Assembly (NCBI GenBank): GCA_026545225.1 | Contig: CM048852.1 | Coordinates: 54,071,146 to 54,135,145 of the forward strand | Origin: Cornus controversa | Taxonomy: Eukaryota > Streptophyta > Magnoliopsida > Cornales > Cornaceae | Reading direction: 5' to 3' | Length of the DNA: 64,000 nucleotides | In this document: positions 38,601 to 48,785 of the stretch, piece after piece | Layout: the number at the start of each line of letters is the position of its first letter | Position numbering within the stretch: position 1 is the first letter of the stretch | Made by a program: the position numbers and the translations under genes | The notes under the pieces: generated by a model | Told to the model about the DNA's origin: nothing | Seen by the model: the letters and a program-made list of their open reading frames with translations, nothing else | Databases searched by the model: none

Positions 38601-41600
38601 TGTGAGGACTTCCCCTGCTATAGATAATCCCCATTGTCGGCATAACATCTAGCAAGGACCTTCTCTCTACAAATAAGCCTTCCCATGAGGGGCTCCTCTC
38701 TAGGAACAAACCTTGTTACCTTATTACAGGCACTTAGTATAACCTAACATAGGAGGCCAGACTGAAACTACAACGAGGTCCTCTTACAAAAAAACTCGAG
38801 GAAACATCAAAGACCTCAAGGAGCTCCTCCTCTCCTACGGATAAACTTCGAAGACCTCAAGGAACTCCTATCCTATAGAATAAATCCTGAGAAAATGTTG
38901 AAGACCTCAAGAAACTCCATCTCCTACTAAAAAGGTACTAAAAGGACACTTTGGTGAAGTCATATGGGTTGGAACAGGGTTAGAGGACTTATGTTAACAG
39001 TAAGGTGTCACCTTAAGGGATCTAGGGCTAGAATTTAGTAAGGTTGATCGGCAAAGCCTCGTCTGAGAGGCACAATCCTATATCGAATAAGAAGGAAGAG
39101 AAAGAAATTTGCAGTTCCTTAGTAGGACCACAAACTCCACATTGATCAAACCATGCTTCCATTTCTATCTTGGTTGTCCTGTCAAATTAACACAATAACA
39201 CCCCACCTATCACATCTAAACCATGTCATATTACATTTAATGTGCAGCCAAACTTTAAGCACCTAATAACCGTAGGCAACCATACCTAATCTTGTACTTA
39301 GTCCCAATCCCTTCCCTAATAAAAACACGTGGGCCCCCCAATAGGTGTCAGCATAGCCATGTGGCCTATAAAGCTCCTTTTTATACAATGGTCTTTACAC
39401 AGACAGCTTAACCTACCATCACTATACAAGGACCGTCAAATCAAATTTAGCAGGGATACAAATCAAGCCTGTCGTAGTTAAGACACTTGTGCTCCTCAAA
39501 AAATTTTCATCTTTCACCCCATTCGTTACCTCTCACACTTCCACAAGCTCGAACTAGACACCACACCACTAGCCCTCCATATCTCTTGTGTTTGCTTTAT
39601 TTCCCACCTAGGTTTATTTAGAAGTGTAACTTAGGCAAGCCAATCAGAGAGTAGCCCAGTTTCTGGACAAGCTTGGGCAGTTATTCTTTTGTTCGGGTTG
39701 GTCTGGGTTGAAAATTATCAACCAGACCTCAATTTAGGTCGGGCTCGGCAGAGGTGTCGCTCAACCCAAACCCAACCTACGTTTTTTTTTTTTTTTGATA
39801 AGTCAAACCCAACCTACGTTAATATTAGTAATAATATTTTTATTGAAGTACTAATCACTTAAACCTAGCCCGAGCTTAACCCAACCTGACTTGAGCCTAA
39901 TCTGACTAACCTGATCAGTTCGAGCCTACTTAACCAACCTGAGTCCAACTCGAACTTAACACGAGCTTGAAAAAATTATGCTCAGGTTGGGCTCCAATTG
40001 AGTTCGTCGAGTTCGGCTCAGACTTAGGTTGAGGGTGTTATACCTTGGGCTAGACTTGGATTGACCCCTCAACCCACCCGACCTGCACCCTAGGTCTATA
40101 TTTGTGGATTCTTCATCATTCATGAGTAATGCCTCTTTCATCCGCATTGAAACTAAGAATCAACAAAAAGAAAGATTAAATAAGTGTTTATATGATGTTT
40201 TTCTCTTTCTACTTTTACAAGGATTAGGAGTCCAAGCTTAGACGAAAAAACAGAATTATGACAGACACTTTGAGAAGAGCCTTAATACAACTTTTATTGC
40301 CCTTATCCCCAAAAAGAGTAGAGCTATTGAGGCTTGAGACTTTTGACCGATCAGTATAATGGGTACTATTTATAAGTTGTTTGCGAAAGTTCTAGCTATT
40401 CGATTGAGGAGCGTCATGGATGCGGTGATTTCACAGTCTCAAAATGCTTTGGGGGGGGGGGGAGTCAAGTTCTTGATTCAGTGTTGGTGGCCAGTGAATG
40501 CGTGGAGTCTAGGATTAGAAGTGGGACGTTGGGGATTGTCTACAAACTGGATGTTGAGAAGGCATATGATCATGTGAGCTGGGATTTCTTATTGTATTTG
40601 TTGGAAAGGATATGGTTTGGGCATAGATGGAGGAGTTGGATTCGCTTTTGTATTTCGACAATCCGGTTCTGGTGAATGGCACCCCAACTGGGTTCTTTAC
40701 CAGTTCTCAAGGTCTTAGACAGGCTGATGAGGAAGGCGGAAGGGTTGGGCTTCATTAGAGGTTTTTCGGTGGGTAGGTTCCCAACCAGTTGGTCATCTCT
40801 CACTTACTCTTTGCGGATGATACTATCGTTTTTTGTGACGCGAGAGAAGATTAGCTGAGATTCTTGAGATATGTCTTGGCTTAATTCCAAGCAGTTTCGG
40901 GATTAAAAATCAACATTGGGAAGAGCGAATTGGTTCCAATTGGGCTTGTTGAGGAGATTCTAGATTTTGCTAATATTTTAGGGTGTGGGGTTGGCTCTTC
41001 TTCGATTTCTTATTTAGGAATGCCCTTAGGGGTTGTGGCGAGAAGAAATTTCATTTGGGATCCTGTGGTTGAGCGCTTTGAGAAGAGACTTGCTGGGTGG
41101 AGAAAGCAATATCTTTCAAAAGGGAACACATAACCCTTATGAAAAGTACTCTCTCGAATCTTCCAACATATTTCATGTCTCTTTTTCAGATGCCTTCATC
41201 AATTGTCCAAATACTTGAGTAACTTCAGAGGAAGTTTCTATGGGGAGGTATGGGTGATGAGTTCAAATACGATTTGGTGGATTGGGATAGGGTGTGTACC
41301 CCAATTCAGAAAAGGGGGTTGGGGATTAGGAGGCTGGATTTGTTTAATAAGGCGATGTTCGGTAAATGGCTATGGAGGTTTGGGAGAGAGGTCAAGTTTA
41401 TGGAGGAGGGTTGTTGTCTATCAGAGTGGGGAGGGTGCTAGCGGGTGGTTGTCTAGGGAGATAGGATCTCCTACAGGGGTGGGTGTTTGGAAGCTTATTC
41501 AAAAGGGTTGGGATGGGTTTTCCAAACGTATTCGTTTCAGGATCAAGAGTGGTAGATACGTCATACTTTGGCAGGATCCGTCATACTTTGGGAGGATCTA

Positions 41601-44600
41601 TGGTGTGGGGACATTGTTATGGCTCACAGGTTTCCTCATCTTTATAGGATCGCTACGAATAGGCATGCCTTGGTTGCTAACTGTTATCGGCTTGATAGCA
41701 GAAGGATGATTTGGGATGTGTGTTTTCGGAGAGAGTTCCATGATTGGGAGCTAGCGGAGATAGTAGAGTTCCTACCACTGCTTTATGGACATGTGGTGGA
41801 GTGTGAGGGGATGGATGAGTTGGTTTGGGCGGATTCACCGAGTGGAGTGTTCGCACTTCGATCCTTCTACAAGAGTTTGTTGGTGATTCCAGGTCCCAAC
41901 TTCCCATGGAAGGCGATATGGAAATCAAAATCCCCCCTTGAAGGTGGCCTTCTTTACATAGGCAGCTGCCCTAGGAAGGATCCTCACTATTGACAACCTT
42001 AGAAGGAGTGGGCTGATAATGGTGAACATGTGCTGCATGTGTAAGAAGATGGAGAAAATGGTAAACGATCTTCTCATTCATTGCCAAGTGGCGAGGGAAG
42101 ATTGGTCTTTGCTTTTGGCAGTGTTTGGTATGACATGAGTGTTCCCTAGGTCCATGGTGGATATGTTAGAGGCTTGGAGAGAGTGTATAGTGGATAGCAA
42201 GGAAGCACGGACACGGGATACGGGTACGACACGATACGGATACGGCAATACGGGAAATCTCAAAAAAATAGGATACGGACACGGCAAGGATACGTCAAAT
42301 AAATAAAAATATAATATTATACATAAAATATTAATTTTTATTCTTCAACCATAAAATAAATATAGTTAAAGTAATTATACAAAATATAAGAAGTTAAAAT
42401 CTAAAAATTCACTATCTTTTCTAATATTCTTTACAATGACTCACTCACTTGAGGGTTTTAAAAATATTTTTGTTTTATTATAAAATGATCTTCATTTTCT
42501 AATCTATAAAGTTTTTAATATTACAATCTTAACCCCATTTTATAGAACAAAAAATTACAAATTTGCCCCGAAAAGTATCCCAGCCGTATCCCAAACGTAT
42601 CCTAAACGTATCCCCGCGTATCCTAACCGTATCCCTTGCGTATCCTAGCCGTATCCAATATTCAAAAAATAATTTTAAAACTTTGGATACTTCTTAGCCG
42701 TATCGAACACGTATCCTGCCGTATCCATATCGGATACGTGTCTGATACGGCCACAAGGCTCTTTTTGGAGTATTCGTGCTCGATAGGTGGATAGCCAAGT
42801 CCGTGATGCTTGGAGGGTCACTCCCTTTTGTTTACGGTGGGGCTTGTGACATGAGAGGAATAGGAGGTCTTTCATGGGGAGGAATCTTCTATTTGGTCTC
42901 TCAAGTACAGTATCTTGATAGCATTATTTTTTTGGATTAATGGGCGGAATTGTAAATCTGATGACCAACTTATGGATTTTGTGGATAGTTTGTAAGTATA
43001 GGTGGCCGCTTGCGGCTTTTTGCGTTTTCTCTTGGGAGCGCTCCCCTTTTGAGCGCCTTTTAATGAAATTCTTACTTATTAAAAAATAGATATATAGAAA
43101 ACTTCAACTCTTTGACTACTAAGAATATTATAAACCTACTAAAGATTTGACATAATGGCCCAACATCAGAACTTTACCCAAAAATGACCTGCGAACCACT
43201 ATTACAGTTCATGTCCAGCAAATCTAGATATTACCAAAGTACCGAGACTTGAACTTCATAAAATAAATAAATCAGTCCAACAGCATACTAACAAGAAACA
43301 AACATAAGTAAATACTTAAACACTACCATGGGCACTTTTCTTTGAATCAAGAAGGCTTCTTAAACTCGTTAGAACCACAACAACTACTTTAGGCCTCTAA
43401 AGCCTATCAAACTAATTCAACTACACAATTGACACAGCATCATATATATAATTACATAAATAAATAAATCAGTCCAACAACATACTAACAAGAAACAAAC
43501 ATAAGTAAATACTTAAACACTACCATGGGCACTTTTCTTTGAATCAAGAAGGCTTCTTAAACTCGTTAGAACCACAACAACTACTTTAGGCCTCTAAAAG
43601 CCTATCAAACTAGTTCAACTACACAATTGACACAGCATCATATATATAATTACATATATAAATAAATCAGTCCAACAGCATACTAACAAAAAATAAACAT
43701 ATGTAAATACTTAAACACTACCATGGGCACTTTTCTTTGGATCAAGAAGGCTTCTTAAAGACGTTAGAACCACAACATCTACTTTAGGCCTCTAAAAGCC
43801 TATCAAACAAGTTCAACTACACAATTGACACAGCATCATATATATAATTACATATATTTATATATAATGGCATAATTCAAATCATATTGTAGTCTATCTG
43901 CCATAAAATGGTCATAAGATTATGACCTAAGCTGCTATCATCCTGAACGAACTAGATTATGGTCTTAGGCACTTTAAATTGGGCCTAATATTGTATTTGA
44001 TTTACTTGGTAAATAATAAACTGCTCAAAGAGACCATATATATACATATATTGTACAATGTATATCTTGCCTAAATAGGGTGTTGGGATGGGAAAATCGG
44101 AGACAAACTTAACCTTTGACATTAATTTGCAAAAAGAGACTGAGAACTCGTTGTCAGCCGAACTTTTACCATTGCACCAAAATGACCCGTACTAGGACAA
44201 TATCATACTCCCTCCGTCCCATAATATATGGGTACTTCGGGAACTGTGACTCACAACTTTGTGAGTCACCGTTCCCAAACTACCCATATATTATGGGACA
44301 GAGGGAGTATTTAACAAAAGTTTTAGCATAATGATAAAAAATGCCAAATAGTGATACAAAGAAATCTTTATATACTTTATATGGGTGTATACAGTTCGGT
44401 TCGGTTTAACCAGAACTGAACTGATCCCAACGACTCCAAAAATATTAGAACTGAAACCAAACTGTTGGAACAGTGGAACCAAACCGAACCGTAGAAGACT
44501 GGTTTGGTTCAGTTTGGTTCTATTCCATGGTTTTGGGCTTTTTAAAATTCAGCTCAAAATGAAAGAATTAAAAGCCTTTAGCCCAACCAACAAACATACA

Positions 44601-47600
44601 CAACTCCTTGCACTGTGGTGTTAGTTACCCGTTAGTATCACAGGAACTAAAGGTTGGTACAATATATTCTGAAATGTTCTAATTTCTCCATGTTCTTTTT
44701 CACTTCAGTTCTAACTATTAGCATGGTTAATTTGGCTTCTCTCAAGATGAGAATTTTTGGGTTACTTATTATAATATATATATATATATATATAGTTAAC
44801 GGTACGGTTCAGTCTGGTCCCATTGGACCCTATTAACAACCATCTACTCTAAAAGCCTAAGCTGTTAGAGAAGGTGTACCTTAAATACATAAATCCTTCA
44901 ACACGCCCCCTCAAGTGTGGCCTTCTTTTGGTCTAACTCGTGTTTCAATTTTAATTATCAGGGTGATGGTGAGATTTGAACACGAGACCTTTGGCTCTGA
45001 TACCATGTTAACAACCATCTACTCTAAAAGCTTAAGTTGTTAGAGAGGATGTACCTTAAATATATAAATCCTTCAACAAACCCCAAACCGAGAACTGAAC
45101 CGTTAACTAAAGGTCCTCTGTTTTTAGAACTGGGACCGAATTGTAGCGAAACCTACAGTCCGGTCCAGTTGCACCCGTTTTTTTGTGCATCCATACTTCT
45201 ACATGAATAATTAACATTACTTTCCTATTTGTCCTACCACATAAAACACTTTCCAATATGAGAAAGTCATATATACTAAGTATGCAACTGAAAGTTTAAT
45301 ATCACCATAAAATAGTGATAATTTAGAATCAATGAAGTTATTTTGATTAATAGTGATCAAACAAGCTGACTTTGATATATAAAGTAAAAAAGAGTATGAT
45401 ATAAAAATAAAATTTAAAGAATAATGACACTATGCAAATGGGAAGACTAAAGTAATGGATAGTTAAGAATTTTGAAATTCAATCAATCATGTCATGAACT
45501 CAACAAAAGATGTCTTATTTGCATTGTTCAGTTGTTCCCTGTAGTGTACCGGGCTAATTACCAGCTATGGTACTTAAATTATGATGACAATACTCTGGCG
45601 GTGCGTAACTTAGTCACACAAATAGCAATTTGCTAAATCTTGCCCATAAAATCACTAACCCAATTTAACAATATACTGTATTTCTTTTATTTGCAAAGTA
45701 CTTCCCAAGCAAACTATTCGGGAAGTTGACAGCATTTCAATACATAATGGTCCCATCTCCTGCTGTGAGGTCCCATCACCACATTCACAACAATGCCACC
45801 AACAACCAATCTAAAACCATCAATTTGATGTTCGAATATCAAGAACGTCATTTGTGCAACTAAGTCATCACAATACTATATTTTAGCGAAAGACAAAAAT
45901 CAGTATTTCCATTTAAGTGAATGCACACACCACAAATACAGAAATACTACTTATTTTAGACCAAGTAAGAAAGTGTACCTTTTCTACTTCAGCATCAAAG
46001 AATAAACTCTTAGATTGCGACTTTTGGATGGCAAGTACAACCTCACCTTCCTGGATGTAAGAACAATCATCACCTTGTAAAGGGATAGAACGAACGCGAA
46101 GACGCGAAAATGCTTCTTCTTTATCCACTATCATATGTTTTGAGTCATTGCCCCCATAGTCTACAATAAGACCACTAGAGCTGCACAAATAAAGAGTAAT
46201 AAAATCATTTTTTATACAAGTGCTCCATATTGTTTCAGTTACAGGTTGCCAAAGCAAGGGAAGTGGTGATGCAAGAAATTAATTTAAGTGGTGACCACTG
46301 CACAGGGATATTTAGCATCCCTGCATCAAATAGAACAGTGAGTTAAAAAGAGTAATACAGATAGAAAAAAATATTTTAAATCTAAATTCTAAATATGTAC
46401 AAACTTGAGGTGCCTGAGTGACTGCCACTTCCACCAACTTTAATGTCCTATGAGTTCTCTCCTTTCTATTTCAAATAAACTCCATTCTCCCTCACTTATG
46501 GTTTCCATCAATTCTAAAAATCTTCACTTTTTGTGCTGAAGTCTAAAATGTTTTTTTGCCTTGTATCTTTTCTCTTTTTCTTTTTCTTTTTCTTTTTCTT
46601 TTTTGTCATTTGCTATTGCATCTTTCTTTTTAGTAATGAATTCCATTGTACAATACTTGTTGTAGGGATTTTGTGGAACTCGTTGCTTATTACTATTGTT
46701 ACTTTTTTGGTTTAAAATGTTAATCTCTTTTAGTTTTTTAATTAAGTCTCTTTCAGTCTTCCCCTCCCAATATCCCACATAACCAGGATCAGCACACGCC
46801 ATGATGTTATAACCCTTTTATTTGTCTCTCAAATATGTTAATTCAATATTTGAGGCTTTGCTAAAACATTTTCCTTCTTTCAATAAAACATCCAATATCA
46901 TAAAATAAATTAATTAGTCATGAAAATAAAATAAATACGGCTTTATTATTTGTTGCATCCTTCTAAATTGATCATACTAGTTGTAATACACACACACACA
47001 CATATATACATATTTTGATAAGTAGTTGTAATACATATATATAGTATTACTATTTAGAAGATTTCCTCTGTGAACTTCCTTCCTGGTGCATTGATTACAA
47101 ATGATAGCCAAAGATTGCTTCATTCCTCACGACAGCTTGCCACTATTGTCAGAGAGCTTAGGTTATTCCCACAACAAGTAATGCTGCAGACAATTGTACC
47201 AAATCAACACTGAGTGCTTCCATATAAATATACAACTGCTTATATGGAAGCACTCATTGTTGATTTTGCAATATGGCCATCCCTCAAATTATTTATCATC
47301 TGTTCATATCAATGGATATTTTTAAAACAATTTTAATCCGAAGCATAACTGAGAGGTCATAATTTTACTTGGCAATTGTTTCAACTTTGCATGTAGTTCC
47401 CAAGAATCAACTATTTTTCCCACTACCATGCATTGAGTTCCATTCTATTTATTGATGAAACCATCATCCACATCCACTGGAAGCAATTGAAGCATAAATT
47501 GAATTCATTTTAGACAAACTCACAATAGAGGGTCAAAAGGGGAAAAAATACCCAAATGTGACCATTCAATTTAATGCACTAAAATTAGGGAAAATCCTCT

Positions 47601-48785
47601 CTCCCATCAAGTAGAAGACTAGCTCAGCAGATGTCAAAAACTCGCTGTTAATATATCTCCAAAATTTTTCAACTAAAGATTTAAGATCATAAAATGATTT
47701 GATTTTTCACTGAAATAAAATATATACATCTTCATGATTTGTTTTTTTTTTTTTTTTGTGCTAAGGGTAAGTAGAACCACACACACACACACTGCCTCCA
47801 CTGAGGCTCAAACACCCAACCTCCCAAAGAAGGCTAATACCGCTGGGCCACTGACCCTTTGGTGTCTTCATGAACTGTTGTGTTCTTCTAAATGACACTT
47901 ATCTTCTGGTGACAATATTTTTTCAAAATTAATATTTTAGCATTTTTTCTTTTGTGACCTTCCTTCTTGGTGCATTAATTAAAATAGATACCAAAAGATT
48001 GTTTCATCCCTCACTCTAGGCTACTGCCATGGTCAATGCAGCTTTGGCTGTCGGCTGTCGCCATAGTAAATAGAGACGTGGACAAATGTATCAACCACTT
48101 CCACAGTTGTACATTTCTGTGGAAGCGGCCATTACTGATTTGGCAAGAGGACCATCCCTCGCAATAGTCATCATCTGTTCTCATCAATGAATATTTTTGA
48201 AACAATCTTTTAATTCAGTATCTAACCAAGATCAACATTTTATTCAGTAATTACTTTCTACAAATGTTTCAACTTTCTATGCTGTTCCCGGGCACCAATC
48301 CCCATCAGAGTTCCTTTCTAGTTATAGATGAAATAATCATCCACATCCATTTAGAAGCAACTGAAGCATGAATTAATTGCATTTCAACAAACGAGCAAGA
48401 GAGGGTTACAAAAAGGGAAAAAACTTAAATGCAAACATTTGATTTAAATGCACTATACAATTTATGGAAAAATGAAAGTGTTCTGATCTCTCCAGCAATT
48501 AGTAGAACACCGACACGTTAAATGTCTCCAGACTCTCACCCTAATTATCTAGTATCTACAATGTACGAAAAGTCACACGATCGCGACATGAACTGAAAAC
48601 GTAGAACAAAATTTTCTCGAATATTTTCTAGGTAAACGAACGGAACAATAGAGTTGAGAGAAACTGAAAAAGGCGGACTCAAACCTTAGAGAGACATGGC
48701 AAGGGTGCCAAGAGGAGTCCTCTCTGCGCATGGCTTCCAACTCTACGGCGTCGTTTGCTGCATCATTACCACCGTTACTAGCCAT
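32663..48785 (-). CDS. SAWADEE-domain protein, 685 residues
   Basis: Exons 48785-48685, 46180-45979, 37347-37008, 36159-34876 and 32793-32663 join in consistent phase (2058 nt). The N-terminus (about residues 14-156) fits the plant SAWADEE domain, a tandem-Tudor-like histone-tail reader first described in SHH1. It has [20 protein letters not shown], then [17 protein letters not shown] and [13 protein letters not shown], then [10 protein letters not shown] and [14 protein letters not shown]. Cysteines 113 and 115 and the histidine of NIHP are plausible zinc ligands. The rest is low-complexity and basic/acidic, with TRSA motifs at about 428, 464 and 565 and basic ends (KRSTRSRSK near 246, [11 protein letters not shown] at the end). 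No homeodomain is present, so it is not SHH1 or SHH2 themselves. The role is likely chromatin binding, by inference from the domain. Introns of 2.5, 8.6, 0.8 and 2.1 kb carry many transposons. Confidence 0.78.
33642..34338. mobile_element. hAT MITE (CGACACG-rich family) in SAWADEE gene intron 4
   Basis: The ends are exact 12-bp inverted repeats, TAGGGGTGGCAA and TTGCCACCCCTA. TCCTATC occurs on both sides (ending at 33641, and at 34342-34348 with a few extra bases between), consistent with a slightly altered 8-bp duplication. The body has repeated ACACGA and TTTAATAAATGGGTT motifs in both orientations and no coding capacity. Confidence 0.85.
38440..38940. repeat. Degenerate ~45-55 bp repeats with GACCTCAAGGA core
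   Basis: The core GACCTCAAGGAGCTCCTCCT recurs in altered form near 38450, 38810, 38852 and 38905, each followed by TAAATTTCGAA- or TAAACTTCGAA-like sequence. It may be part of an old LTR element, but I saw no protein remnants. Confidence 0.5.
39640..40110. mobile_element. Probable hAT-like remnant with a 23-bp LINE-tail insertion
   Basis: Repeated AACCCAACC, GGTCGGGCTCGG and related palindromic motifs end in CCTGCACCCTAG, similar to the element at 53112. The left limit is unclear. Within it, at 39782-39804, sits T15 plus GATAAGTC, flanked by a perfect 14-bp direct repeat (39768-39781 and 39805-39818). Confidence 0.55.
40253..43090 (+). pseudogene. Truncated L1-type LINE, reverse transcriptase and zf-RVT, broken
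   Basis: The plus strand, antisense to the host gene, reads through reverse transcriptase blocks: [63 protein letters not shown] (catalytic FADD at 40810-40821) and ISYLGMPLG. The C-terminal zf-RVT region follows ([20 protein letters not shown]). The 5' half with the endonuclease is missing. Frameshifts and stops break the rest, so it is dead. The tail ends GAAATTCTTACTTATTAAAAAA near 43086. It is interrupted at about 42200-42765 by another element, after which the LINE reading resumes ([20 protein letters not shown]). Confidence 0.88.
42205..42765. mobile_element. CGTATCC-rich non-autonomous element nested in the LINE
   Basis: It starts AAGCACGGACACGGGATACGG and ends GATACGTGTCTGATACGGCCA. 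The right part holds at least eight CGTATCC units in near-tandem and the left has matching GGATACG units in the opposite sense, so the ends can pair. CAAGG occurs at both edges as a possible target duplication. No coding capacity is seen. Confidence 0.65.
43262..43856. repeat. Three tandem copies of a ~197-bp unit in SAWADEE intron 2
   Basis: The unit begins AATAAATAAATCAGTCCAAC, includes ACTACCATGGGCACTTTTC and ends ACACAATTGACACAGCATCA plus an AT stretch. Copies start near 43262, 43459 and 43657 (periods 197 and 198) and are nearly identical. Confidence 0.95.
44206..44309. mobile_element. Stowaway-type MITE (104 bp, near-perfect palindrome)
   Basis: TA-flanked ends are CTCCCTCCGTCCCATAATAT and ATATTATGGGACAGAGGGAG. 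The arms pair almost fully around TCACAACTTTGTGA. It lies in SAWADEE intron 2. Confidence 0.95.
44382..45194. mobile_element. hAT-like remnant hosting a TRIM
   Basis: The left end ATGGGTGTATACAGTTCGGTT and the right end, in reverse complement ATGGATGCACAAAAAAACGGG, are loosely inverted. The interior is rich in GGTTCGGTTT and AACCGAACC. The outer duplication is poor (TACTT on both sides), so the limits are approximate. Confidence 0.5.
44831..45078 (-). mobile_element. TRIM retrotransposon, 248 bp, with two 73-bp LTRs
   Basis: On the minus strand, two 73-bp direct repeats starting TGTTGAAGGATTTAT and ending GGTTGTTAAYA lie at 45078-45006 and 44903-44831. Directly after the first is TGGTATCAGAGCC, the initiator-methionine tRNA primer-binding site. 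Just before the second is the purine-rich TTGAGGGGGCG. The flanks are GGGTT and GGGTC, a near 5-bp target duplication. There is no coding sequence, as expected for a terminal-repeat retrotransposon in miniature. Confidence 0.93.
46562..46602. repeat. (CTTTTT)n microsatellite
   Basis: About six hexamer units of CTTTTT lie in intron 1 of the SAWADEE gene. Confidence 0.9.
46991..47022 (-). mobile_element. Possible 32-bp LINE-tail micro-insertion
   Basis: A 32-bp stretch (CA repeat, AT, then TTTTGATAAG) is flanked by the 13-bp direct repeat TAGTTGTAATACA at 46978-46990 and 47023-47035. In reverse complement it starts CTTATCAAAA, like other LINE tails in this window. The simple-repeat part makes slippage an alternative. 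Confidence 0.5.
47202..47265. repeat. 64-bp inverted repeat (26-bp stem, one mismatch)
   Basis: The left arm AATCAACACTGAGTGCTTCC continues ATATAA. The right arm is its reverse complement apart from one base, around a 12-base loop. The duplicated copy has a different hairpin in the same place (CCACTTCCACAG with CTGTGGAAGCGG, 48095-48128). Confidence 0.85.
47738..47864 (-). mobile_element. tRNA-derived SINE with target duplication
   Basis: On the minus strand an A box (GTGGCCCAGCGGTATTAGCC) and a B box (GGTTGGGTGTTTGAGCC) precede a GT run and a tail of about 17 As. The direct repeat TCTTCATGA flanks it exactly at 47729-47737 and 47865-47873. It sits in intron 1 of the SAWADEE gene, in the same orientation as the gene. 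Confidence 0.88.

Larger units (their letters stand above)
37348..45978 (-). other. Large intron 2 of the SAWADEE gene (transposon-rich)
   Basis: This 8.6-kb intron lies between exon 2 (ends 45979) and exon 3 (starts 37347), with a CAG acceptor and GT donor. It hosts the LINE (40253-43090), the nested CGTATCC element, the 197-bp tandem repeat, a Stowaway MITE, a hAT-like element with a TRIM, and at 38000-39620 an unclassified repeat-like stretch with GACCTCAAGGAGCTCCT-type units. Confidence 0.75.
47060..48520. repeat. Diverged ~550-bp direct duplication in SAWADEE intron 1
   Basis: Segment 47060-47640 matches 47945-48520 in order and orientation. Shared blocks include AAAGATTG.TTCAT.CCTCAC, GCCATCCCTC/ACCATCCCTC with ATCATCTGTTC, ATCATCCACATCCA..GAAGCAA.TGAAGCAT, and GAGGGT.A.AAA.GGGAAAAAA. 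Divergence is high, so the event is old. A SINE lies between the copies. Confidence 0.75.
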
